From: Gammaproteobacteria bacterium
GTDB taxonomy: Bacteria > Pseudomonadota > Gammaproteobacteria > Steroidobacterales > Steroidobacteraceae
Direction: 5' to 3'
NCBI GenBank assembly: GCA_025350055.1
Contig: JANXYK010000057.1
Coordinates: 1 to 64,000 of the forward strand
DNA length: 64,000 nt
Below, one piece after another: positions 22,287 to 29,783 of the stretch. The number at the start of each line of letters is the position of its first letter. Within the stretch, counting starts at the first letter, position 1. The notes beneath the pieces were generated by a model. The model made no database searches and had not been told where the DNA came from. It saw only the letters and a list, made by a program, of their open reading frames with translations. The position numbers and the translations under genes are program-made.

Positions 22287-25016
22287 TCAGGCCTCGGCGC
22301 GAGCAGAATGGATATCCAGTGCCACCAGGTTTAACAATTCCCGGTCGCCCAGTTCCGTCAAGTTGAGCTCGGCGCTAGCCTCGAGCACGTCATTGACGAG
22401 CCTTTGCTTGGATTCGATCAGGCGGTCGATTTTGTCCTCGACCGTGCCGCGGCACACGAACTTGTGTACCAGAACATTGCGTGACTGGCCAATCCGGAAG
22501 GCCCGATCGGTCGCCTGATTCTCCACGGCCGGGTTCCACCAGCGGTCGAAGTGAATGACATGCGACGCAGCGGTCAGATTGAGCCCCGCGCCTCCCGCTT
22601 TGAGCGAAAGCACGAAGAATGGCGTCAATTCATCCTCCTGAAACCGTCGCACCAGTTCCTTCCGCTTTCCCACCGGCGTGCCACCGTGCAGCATGACCCC
22701 TTCGCGACCGAAGATGCTGCCGAGGAACGAGGCGATCGGTTGCGTCGCCTCGCGAAACTGCGTGAACACCAGCATCTTTTCCTGTTTCGCGGCGATGATC
22801 TCGGTGAGCTCGCGCAACCGCGCGAACTTGCCACTGTCTGATTCTGCCCAGGATTCATTGCCCAGCCACTGGGATGGATGATTGCATATCTGCTTGAAGC
22901 GCATCAGAAACGCCAGCACCATGCCTTTGCGTTTCATGCCATCCGCCGTGTCGAGCGATAGGGCGAGTTCCTCCACCGCTTGACTGTAGAGCGCCGCCTG
23001 CGTCGCGCTGAGGTAGCAGTATGCCTTCATCTCCGTTTTGTCGGGTAGATCGGCAATCACCGACTTGTCGGTCTTCAGCCGCCGGAGAATGTAGGGACGC
23101 ACAAGTTCACGCAGCGGCCCGTAGCCCCCGGCCTCCGCGAGGCGCCGCACATACTTTGAAAATGCCGAACCGGAACCCAGCAGTCCCGGGTGAGTGAAAT
23201 CGAAGATGGACCACAGGTCCGAAAGCCGATTTTCCACCGGCGTTCCGGTGAGCGCCACGCGGGTCTGGGCACTGAGCTTCTTGACCGCGCGCGTCTGCTT
23301 TGCACCCGGATTCTTGATCGCCTGCGCTTCATCGATGACGGCCACTTGCCATCGTTCGCTCGTCAGCCACTCATGGCGCAGCAACGCACCGTAGCTCGTG
23401 ATCACCAGATCGACACTCGCCACCTGCCCCGGTGTCATTGCCTTCAGGTCTGCCGCACTCACGGATGAAGGATGGGCGATGAGCACACGCAGCGTGGGGG
23501 CGAAGCGTTCGATCTCCGCGGCCCAGTTGGCGAGCAGTGACGCCGGCGCGACCAGAATGCTGACCGTCGAGGTCCGCGGCTGCTGCGGGTCTCGGCCGGA
23601 TTCCTGCTTGATGATCAACAGCAGCGCCAAGACCTGGATGGTCTTGCCCAATCCCATATCGTCGGCCAGACAGGCGCCCAGCCTCAGCTTGTGCAGCAGG
23701 TACAACCAGCGCACACCCGCCTGCTGGTAAGGTCTGAGCGTCGCTTGCAGCGACGCACCGGGATGCACGCGTGCGAGTCCCTCGGGGCTACGCAGGCCCC
23801 GCAGCGTTTCGGCGAGCCACGGTCCGGCCGTGACCTCCGACCAGTCAGGATCCGGCGCCCCATCCGTCCCCGCCGCATCATCCACGGCTACGCCGGCGAC
23901 CAGCCGCGCGGCCGCCGCAAATGTCAGACCGCTGGTCGCAGCGGCGGCTTCCACGGCACGAAAACGCTCGAGGAGCCGGGAAAGCTTGGCGCGGTCCACC
24001 TCGACCCACCGCCCGCGCAGGAGCCGCAGGCCATCCGACCCATTGAGAAGCGCTCGAATCTCGGCGGCTGTCAGCCGCTCATCACCGAGTGTCATTTCAA
24101 CCTGGAAGTCGAGCAGCGCATCCTTGCCCAGTTCAGAGGGCACCCGGCCGCCAGCGCTCGCACTGACTTTTGGTCGCGGCGGCCGGCCCGCCCTCCAACT
24201 GCTCGGCGTGCGCACGACGATCCCAGACGCTTCGAGCTTTGAAACGTCGCTGAGAAATTGATACGCCTCGGCTGCCGACCAGCGCAGCGGATGATAGATT
24301 TCCGCTGCGTCGATCATGGCTCGTAGCCAAGGACACTGCGCCGCACCCTCTTGTACCGGTTTCAGCAACGCGAGGAGCTGCGCCTTGTTGCGTGCACCCG
24401 CATACTCACGCAAGGCTTCGCCCAGCGGCAGGTGCTGCGCGCGGCCCTGCGCTGACAATTGCGCTGTATAAGTGGCGATGAACGCGAATGGAGCTTCCTC
24501 GTCGGATCGGTTCTCGGCGAGATTGAAGTACACGCGGCCTACGAGGTGCCAGGCAGCATGACCAGCACGCAGGAATTCCTGCAGCGTCGTTTTCGCCTGC
24601 GCGCGCTCGGTCCGCAATGCCGTGTCGATCTTTGACCACAGACCGGTAAGTACGCTGGCATTCAAGTACTCGCCGCCAGGCATCGGCGGCGCGGCACTCG
24701 CGAGTGCAGCCAGTACGTCTGGCTCCGGCAGAGCTACGTCGCTCGTGTCCGTGGCGTCGGCGAGGCCATGCGCGGATGTGCAAAGAACGGTGACATACCG
24801 CGCGGCAAAGTCTCGCCAGTAGGCAAACTCCGCGGGCAAGGCTGTATCGACTTCCCGCAGACCAAGTTCGAGCAGGCCGTGGCCGACGCCGCGATCGAAA
24901 GCCGCACTGAGTCGAGCCGACAGCCCGGCTGGTAGTGTCACCTTGTCCGCGGTCGATGCGAAAACCAGATGGCCTTTCGGCGTCAGCATCGGACTGCGAT
25001 TTGAGCTCATGACCAT
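22287..25016 (-). CDS. SNF2/SWI2-family DNA-dependent ATPase (HepA-like)
   Basis: 909 residues. All SNF2 motifs are present: LADDMGLGKTIQVLALL (I), VIDEAQAIKNPGAKQ (II), ALTGTPVENRLSDLWSIFDF (III), FVLSLKAGGAGLNLTAASHV (V) and NQATDRAFRIGQSRNVLVHK (VI). The N-terminal 350 residues form an SNF2-associated region preceding the motor. Such enzymes translocate on duplex DNA and remodel protein-DNA complexes. Pairing with a SWIM protein is common in bacteria. It sits in an island of TA modules, so a host-defence role is worth testing, though housekeeping function is equally possible. Starts at 25016 or 25010. Confidence 0.85.
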   Translation of the reverse strand: MVMSSNRSPMLTPKGHLVFASTADKVTLPAGLSARLSAAFDRGVGHGLLELGLREVDTALPAEFAYWRDFAARYVTVLCTSAHGLADATDTSDVALPEPDVLAALASAAPPMPGGEYLNASVLTGLWSKIDTALRTERAQAKTTLQEFLRAGHAAWHLVGRVYFNLAENRSDEEAPFAFIATYTAQLSAQGRAQHLPLGEALREYAGARNKAQLLALLKPVQEGAAQCPWLRAMIDAAEIYHPLRWSAAEAYQFLSDVSKLEASGIVVRTPSSWRAGRPPRPKVSASAGGRVPSELGKDALLDFQVEMTLGDERLTAAEIRALLNGSDGLRLLRGRWVEVDRAKLSRLLERFRAVEAAAATSGLTFAAAARLVAGVAVDDAAGTDGAPDPDWSEVTAGPWLAETLRGLRSPEGLARVHPGASLQATLRPYQQAGVRWLYLLHKLRLGACLADDMGLGKTIQVLALLLIIKQESGRDPQQPRTSTVSILVAPASLLANWAAEIERFAPTLRVLIAHPSSVSAADLKAMTPGQVASVDLVITSYGALLRHEWLTSERWQVAVIDEAQAIKNPGAKQTRAVKKLSAQTRVALTGTPVENRLSDLWSIFDFTHPGLLGSGSAFSKYVRRLAEAGGYGPLRELVRPYILRRLKTDKSVIADLPDKTEMKAYCYLSATQAALYSQAVEELALSLDTADGMKRKGMVLAFLMRFKQICNHPSQWLGNESWAESDSGKFARLRELTEIIAAKQEKMLVFTQFREATQPIASFLGSIFGREGVMLHGGTPVGKRKELVRRFQEDELTPFFVLSLKAGGAGLNLTAASHVIHFDRWWNPAVENQATDRAFRIGQSRNVLVHKFVCRGTVEDKIDRLIESKQRLVNDVLEASAELNLTELGDRELLNLVALDIHSARAEA

Positions 25017-25064
25017 TTCGGAGCATATTCCAAATTAATCAGACCGATACGGACTTGTTTCCGT

Positions 25065-25854
25065 ATGTCAGCAGTCGCCAGACGCCTGCAACGCTCACTT
25101 CCGTTGGGGCAAAAGGTGCCACGGTTGTTGGACGAAGTCCAAGGGCTGATTGAAAGCCATGGCCTGCGCTTTGTCCTGTGCGGCTCGAGCGCGCGGAAGC
25201 TCAAGCGCGGAATGACTCCCGCCCACTACTCGCAGAAGCAGCACCACCGATCGCTGCGGGCCTACGTACAGGACTACCTGAAAGAAGCAGTGTTCGCCGA
25301 AGGACTCACACGCAACGTCGGTGCGTTCTCGCGCTTTTTCGATGCAGTCGGATTCTCACACGGCGAACTCATCAACTACTCGAACATCGCGCGCGACTGC
25401 AGCGTCGACTCCAAGACCGTCAAGGAGTATTACCAGATTCTCGTCGATACGCTGCTCGGGTACTTCGTGGAACCCTTCAAGCGGCGCCAATCGCGCCAGG
25501 TCATCTGCAAGGCACCCAAGTTCTATCTCTTCGACGTTCAGGATCCCGTTGCCAAAGGGAGAGCAGTTTGGCCGGGCATTCGAGCACCTCATCTTCATGG
25601 AACTTGTCGCGCATCGCTCTTATACCGAGTTCGAGTACCCGATCAATTTCTGGCGCACCAAGTCCGGCCTCGAAGTCGATTACGTACTGGCTGGCGGCGA
25701 AGTGGCCATTGCAGTCAAAGGAAGCGCGCGGGTTTCGCAGCGCGATCTGCATGCCCTGGACAGTTTTGCGACGGAAGTCAAACCCAGGCACGCCCTCCTG
25801 GTCTGCACCGAAAGAGAAGAGCGCGTAGTGGGCTCGGTGCGCATTGTCCCATGA
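25065..25854 (+). pseudogene. Decayed AAA-ATPase with DUF4143 domain
   Basis: The readable part begins in the Walker B/sensor region (RLLDEVQGLIESHGLRFVL, CGSSARKLKRG) with no Walker A before it. An internal deletion follows at about 25210-25240. The DUF4143 domain (VGFSHGELINYSNIARDCSV, YYQILVDTLLGYFVEPF, FWRTKSGLEVDYVLAGGEVA) continues, but an extra base near 25559 shifts the frame at VAKG/EQFGRAFEHL. With no P-loop and a frameshift it cannot be functional. It marks decay at the island edge. Confidence 0.8.
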
Positions 25855-25897
25855 AGAATCTTCCTGGACAAACTGTGGTCGGGGTCATACCTGTGAA

Positions 25898-25944
25898 CGT
25901 TCGGGACGCATAGGTCGCAGGTTCAAACCCTGTCACCCCGACCA
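25898..25944 (+). pseudogene. 3' fragment of a tRNA-Pro(CGG) gene
   Basis: The 47 bases match the 3' part of tRNA-Pro: anticodon loop TTCGGGA, variable region AGGTC, T arm GCAGG-TTCAAAC-CCTGT, acceptor strand CACCCCG with discriminator A and encoded CCA. The D arm and 5' half are absent. Integrative elements often use tRNA 3' ends as attachment sites, so this may be an att-like scar. The sequence TGGTCGGGGT at 25876-25885 is an exact inverted copy of its last ten bases. Confidence 0.7.
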
Positions 25945-26027
25945 ATCTAATTTGGTATGAACCCGAATGGGCATCAGGCCCATTCAGGCTGGATCCCAGG
26001 CTATCCAAATCTGCACCCGAGCGTACG

Positions 26028-26168
26028 TCAGTCTTTCTTGCCCGGGCCGTATTGTTCGAACCCCTCCTGGGCAGCGCGGCGACGAATCTCTTCAAGGCTC
26101 ACCGATGGCTCCTGTTCCCGGATCTTTCTCCACGCATCCGCCGCTGCAGAGCGGCGTTCTTGGGGTGA
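26028..26168 (-). pseudogene. Short helical frame after a TAG stop
   Basis: In the same frame as the 26169-26489 gene but beyond its TAG stop, it reads SPQERRSAAADAWRKIREQE, then PSVSLEEIRRRAAQEGFEQY, ending at TGA 26028-26030. The composition is strongly protein-like (amphipathic helices). It has no start codon of its own, so it could be a stop-separated extension of the upstream gene or the tail of a lost one. Confidence 0.3.
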
Positions 26169-26489
26169 CTATTTCGATGCTGCTTTGACTGCACTGCTAT
26201 TGCCGAATAACCGCCCCGGCAAAGGCGGCGGAGGGAACCGGCCCATTTTCAGGTTCCAGTAAGCCCACGAGCGGCGATCAATTATTCCGGGCGGCGCGCA
26301 ATCAAGCGCTTGACGAAATTCGTCGTCAGAAACGTATCTTCGAATCACTCGCATATCTTCATGGCGAGCGTAAGTCATGGCATAAGCCAGGAACCTAATA
26401 GGGTCGGCCAGCGCGCGCTCGGGTTCCTCAAACCAGACGATGCGGCGCGCTGCTTCAGACGTCTGAGGTGTCAGCGGAATGGGTTTCAA
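26169..26489 (-). CDS. Conserved small protein partner of AbiEii-like nucleotidyltransferase
   Basis: 106 residues with DPIRFLAYAMTYARHEDMRV, RRYVSDDEFRQALDCAPPGI and RSWAYWNLKMGRFPPPPLP, a compact conserved block I associate with small proteins encoded directly after AbiEii-type nucleotidyltransferases. The TTG start overlaps the upstream stop as TTGA, indicating translational coupling. Function is unknown. The upstream partner is broken, so this may be a surviving half of a module. Confidence 0.6.
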   Translation of the reverse strand: MKPIPLTPQTSEAARRIVWFEEPERALADPIRFLAYAMTYARHEDMRVIRRYVSDDEFRQALDCAPPGIIDRRSWAYWNLKMGRFPPPPLPGRLFGNSSAVKAASK

Positions 26490-27130
26490 AATCCGAGTCC
26501 CTTTTCTCGGTCCATACTCAAACTAAAGCTATCGATGTTCGGCAGATGATCCAGGTCGACCGCTTTTACGTCATCCACCAACCGAAACTTGATGTCGGCA
26601 GATTTCCATCATCGAAGTACGACAAGGCCTTCAGGGAAATCTCTGGATTGAATGACGCTCCATACAGCCTTTCTGCTGCAGCCAACGCGAATGGCAAACC
26701 AACTCTGCCAATACGGATCAGGGCATCCATGTCGATGTAGTCCTTAGCCTCCGCCCTAACCCGTTGTCTTTTGCCACTAGCGACGGAGCCAACCGCGGCA
26801 GCATCGGCACACCGAAGAAAGATACCTTCACCGGAGCGCCCCTAACTACGATCGCGCTAAGCGTGTTCCTTTCCCGTTGAATGATCTTCGCACCCTTCAG
26901 AAACGAGACTCCAACCTCTAACGCTGACACGTCAATGGCCCGACTGCCAAAGAAATCGAAATCGACTGACTGGCGATGACCCAAATGCAGCGCCAGCGCG
27001 GTTTCACCATATAGTGTGAATTCGGGGGGTACCGCCGACAGTTCAGCCCACAGCCGCCGCTGCGCTTCCGGCAGAACGTCGAGGCGAGGCGAGAAATTGT
27101 GCGCGCGCGATAAATACCATCGCTGAAATG
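26486..27130 (-). pseudogene. Broken AbiEii/AbiGii-like nucleotidyltransferase
   Basis: Three frames together read as one protein. Frame 1 to about 26760: LDVLPEAQRRLWAELSAVPP, EFTLYGETALALHLGHRQSV and DFDFFGSR, the nucleotidyltransferase active-site region. Frame 2 (about 26755-26600): RAEAKDYIDMDALIRIG, FNPEISLKALSYFDDGNLP. Frame 3 to the stop at 26486: DIKFRLVDDVKAVDLDHLP. Shifts lie at about 26756-26800 and 26590-26601. Intact relatives of this DUF1814 family are toxins or defence nucleotidyltransferases. Confidence 0.7.
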
Positions 27131-27304
27131 CCGCACAGCATATTAAGCCACCTTGACTGTGGCTTCCTATGCAAACAGTGCACGCAGCGGGCTTGCGGCG
27201 AAGGCCGAATCAGCTCACTCGGACCATTGCAAATAGGCTCCAATCCGGTTGCATTGCTTAGGTCTTATACCGCACTCAAGGGCTATGGCGTTTACATTCA
27301 GAGC

Positions 27305-27724
27305 CTACGGCTCCCATGGATCCAATACTTGAACTCCGCAATCTTCGAAGTCCCTTGCATTGCGAGTTGCCAGGACCGCCCCTCTCGAGCGAGCCATCGC
27401 AGCGATCATGGCGTCGAACTGACTGATCGGCTTGCCTGCCAGTCGGCGAGTTGCTGCGATCTCAGCGTACACATCCGCCGCTTCGCCATCGAAGCTCAAC
27501 ACCTGACCTGAGAAATCTTCGGCAAACATCCGCTTCACGACATCCCAAAGACCGCGCCGACGTTTGCCGTCAGTGAGCACGCGGATCCCGTAGAGGATCT
27601 CACTTTGGGTAATGGTGGTGGTGAACAACGAGGCACGGGTCTGAGTCGACATCCATTCCATGACGGAAGGCTCCGGCACGGGCCGCAATACCTCCGAGAG
27701 TACGTTGGTATCGAGAACGATCAT
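27305..27724 (-). CDS. fitB: FitB-like PIN-domain toxin
   Basis: 139 residues. MIVLDTNVLSEVLRP starts the PIN fold, then SEILYGIRVL supplies the conserved Glu, and ISQFDAMIAAMARSRGAVL-ATRNARDFEDC the C-terminal acidic residues, the FitB pattern. Its ATG overlaps the antitoxin stop codon (ATGA). All catalytic positions are present. It belongs to a different PIN subgroup from the vapC at 20636. Confidence 0.9.
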   Translation of the reverse strand: MIVLDTNVLSEVLRPVPEPSVMEWMSTQTRASLFTTTITQSEILYGIRVLTDGKRRRGLWDVVKRMFAEDFSGQVLSFDGEAADVYAEIAATRRLAGKPISQFDAMIAAMARSRGAVLATRNARDFEDCGVQVLDPWEP

Positions 27725-27969
27725 CAGCCGACATTCACGGGCTCACGGATGGGCTCACGCGGCGCGATCAGCAGCTCAACGCCACCCAGCGGCTCCACCC
27801 GGGCGCGGATGCTGTCCACTAAGGATCCGCTCTGCGAACGCGGCGTAGCGAGCGCAATGCGCAGGATCTCGCGCGCCTCCTCCTCCATCGAATGGCCGTT
27901 GTGCGCCGCCCGCACGCGCAATTTCGCCTTCAAACGCTCATCGATATCGCGGATGGTCATGCTTGCCAT
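27724..27969 (-). CDS. fitA: FitA-like ribbon-helix-helix antitoxin
   Basis: About 81 residues from MASMTIRDIDERLKAKLRVR; the following AAHNGHSMEEEAREILRIAL completes the ribbon-helix-helix domain typical of FitA. The C-terminal tail binds the toxin. The start at 27969 was chosen because the upstream in-frame codons are not family-like. The first gene of the fitAB pair; the direct repeat at 27992-28016 lies just upstream and may be the operator. Confidence 0.85.
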   Translation of the reverse strand: MASMTIRDIDERLKAKLRVRAAHNGHSMEEEAREILRIALATPRSQSGSLVDSIRARVEPLGGVELLIAPREPIREPVNVG

Positions 27970-27991
27970 AGTAGCCTCCGGCCACAATAGT

Positions 27992-28016
27992 ATCACTGCA
28001 TTCAATGAAATCACTG
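27992..28016. promoter_or_regulatory. Direct repeat upstream of fitAB
   Basis: ATCACTG occurs at 27992-27998 and 28010-28016, 18 bases apart, 23 bases upstream of the fitA start and in AT-rich DNA. Spacing near two helical turns suits binding of two ribbon-helix-helix dimers. This is inference only. Confidence 0.35.
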
Positions 28017-28165
28017 AGTGCATTTATTGCGCCCCCCTGTGAGACGACATAACATCCTGTTTTTGTAACTTTTTCCTACAGTCCAATCCGGCGGGCAATC
28101 CAGCACTAATCGCAACCGCCCTTGGACAATCCTTGACCAACTTTGCCAATGAATTGACTGGCGCC

Positions 28166-28873
28166 TCAAGGCCTGCGCCGCGCGTCTTCTCCCAACCAGC
28201 GGATTTCGCCCTCGCACGGATCAACCAGCCGGGTGATTTCATCGACCAGACCCAGTGTGCGCACCAGCGCGAAGGCGCTCACCTGCGCCTCCGGAAACGC
28301 AGCACGCAAGCACATGCTGGCGGCCAGCAGTGTTCTGCCTTTGGTAATGACGTCGTCGACCAACACCAATCGATCGGACGCAATCAGGACTGGTTCCAGC
28401 CTGAGCGAGTCGTAGTGCTGCCAGACACTGGGCCGCTCGCCCGGAGCTGCGGTCGCCGACTTGCGAACGCGATGCTGGCGCCTGAGACCTTGCCACACGG
28501 TGCGCGCCAGACCGACCGAGTACAGCTCAGTGGCCAAACGGGCTGCGGCCCAGCCGCCGGTTGCGCAATCGCAGCTGCACGATGGAACCGGCACCAGTAC
28601 GGCGCTGTCGCCGAACAGCTCACGGAATCTGCCGCGTTCGCGGAACTCCTCCCGTACACGAGCGGCATAGCGCGGCAGCCAGCGGGCCTCCATCGCCTTC
28701 ACTCGAGTCCGCAGTCGGCGCGATCGGCATGCCATATCGCCGATGGCATGTGGCGCGTACACATAGCAGGCACCATAGGCCAGGCGCTCGGGCGGCCTGG
28801 GACAGCACATCTCAAAGGGAGTGATCACGGTCTGCTGCCAATGGCGCGGCATCACGTTCGAGTCCGCCGGCAC
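28166..28873 (-). CDS. ComFC-like phosphoribosyltransferase
   Basis: About 235 residues with the PRPP-binding loop RLVLVDDVITKGRTLLAA (VDDVxTxG) at about 170-187, preceded by SAVLVPVPSCSCD. The N-terminal part is Cys-rich (FEMCCPRPP) but lacks the full zinc finger of canonical ComFC. Members of this family handle single-stranded DNA uptake or nucleotide scavenging. It is the last gene of the conjugation operon and overlaps the relaxase gene by 40-61 bases depending on start, so an accessory role in DNA transfer is plausible. Confidence 0.7.
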   Translation of the reverse strand: MPADSNVMPRHWQQTVITPFEMCCPRPPERLAYGACYVYAPHAIGDMACRSRRLRTRVKAMEARWLPRYAARVREEFRERGRFRELFGDSAVLVPVPSCSCDCATGGWAAARLATELYSVGLARTVWQGLRRQHRVRKSATAAPGERPSVWQHYDSLRLEPVLIASDRLVLVDDVITKGRTLLAASMCLRAAFPEAQVSAFALVRTLGLVDEITRLVDPCEGEIRWLGEDARRRP

Positions 28874-29783
28874 GGCCTTTCGAGGCTTCGCCGGCGCGCA
28901 TTCTCAGCCAGCTCTCGCGCGCCTCGCGCCGAATGTCAGCAAGCGATCTGCCCTGATCGGCGTTTTGGCTAAATACGCGCGACCGCTGTCGCGCTGCGTA
29001 CTTGGCGCGAACCCGGTCGGCGATATCGCTGTGCAGTCCCCGGGCCTCCGCCAGGTAGGCACCCCAGGGCAGTCGCGGGCGTGTAGTTCGTTCCTGTCCG
29101 TTCGCGTCAATCGCCAGGTGGTTCACCCGCTCGGGGCGATTGGCGGCTGCCAGCGCTTCATTTATGAACGTCGCCGTGCGCTGACGCAGACTGCGGAACT
29201 CGTCGATGGACCTGGGAAGGCCGCGATCGTAACGCTCTGCGCCACCCAGCTCGATAGTCGACTTCAACCCCAGTCCGTCGGTATGAATTTCGCGTGTCGT
29301 GGTCAGCAAATGCAAATGGAAATTGCGCTGATCACCGCCAGGACGAGGCGCATGTATCGCCGCGTCTGCGGCGACGCCGTACCGATCAGCAATGTCACGA
29401 GCCAGGGTGCGACTCAGGCTTATGCGCTGCCCAGCGTCCAATTCGTGTGGCAGCACCAACAGGTACTCGCGCGCCACCCGCGAATTGCGCCGATGCTCGG
29501 CCTGCTCCGCTGTATTCCACAGGGTTGCTCTGTTTTGCGCCCAAGACGCCTCACCATTCGATAGCTTCGACGGCAAGGTAATTTCCTTATGCAACACATC
29601 CTGTCGTTTGCTGTAGTCGTAAATACGCCCGCTGCGCGCATCCTCAAGGCGCTCTCCGGCCCGATACGCAGCAGCACCCGGCGCTGACCGACCGGCGCTA
29701 CGCCCGACACTTGTAACGCGCAAAAAGAAGATCGCCACGGATCGAACCTGTCGAGTCAGCGCGCCAGCGTCACGCGTTGCCAA
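28812..29783 (-). CDS. MobA/MobL-family relaxase
   Basis: 323 residues. It shows the MobA/MobL pattern: AIFFLRVTSVGRSAGRSAPG, AAAYRAGERLEDARSGRIYD with the conserved Tyr, YLLVLPHELDAGQRI, and the HUH metal-binding strand RNFHLHLLTT. Such relaxases nick oriT and pilot single-stranded DNA through a VirD4 coupling protein. The protein is shorter than multidomain relaxases and has no helicase domain. It overlaps the coupling protein gene by 28 bases. No oriT is identified in the window. Confidence 0.8.
   Translation of the reverse strand: MATRDAGALTRQVRSVAIFFLRVTSVGRSAGRSAPGAAAYRAGERLEDARSGRIYDYSKRQDVLHKEITLPSKLSNGEASWAQNRATLWNTAEQAEHRRNSRVAREYLLVLPHELDAGQRISLSRTLARDIADRYGVAADAAIHAPRPGGDQRNFHLHLLTTTREIHTDGLGLKSTIELGGAERYDRGLPRSIDEFRSLRQRTATFINEALAAANRPERVNHLAIDANGQERTTRPRLPWGAYLAEARGLHSDIADRVRAKYAARQRSRVFSQNADQGRSLADIRREARESWLRMRAGEASKGRAGGLERDAAPLAADRDHSL

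Noticed and set aside
25778-26095. A 105-codon minus-strand frame containing GVTGFEPATYASRTFTG
   Set aside because: It is the antisense of the tRNA-Pro fragment; such frames are a known annotation artefact beside tRNA genes.
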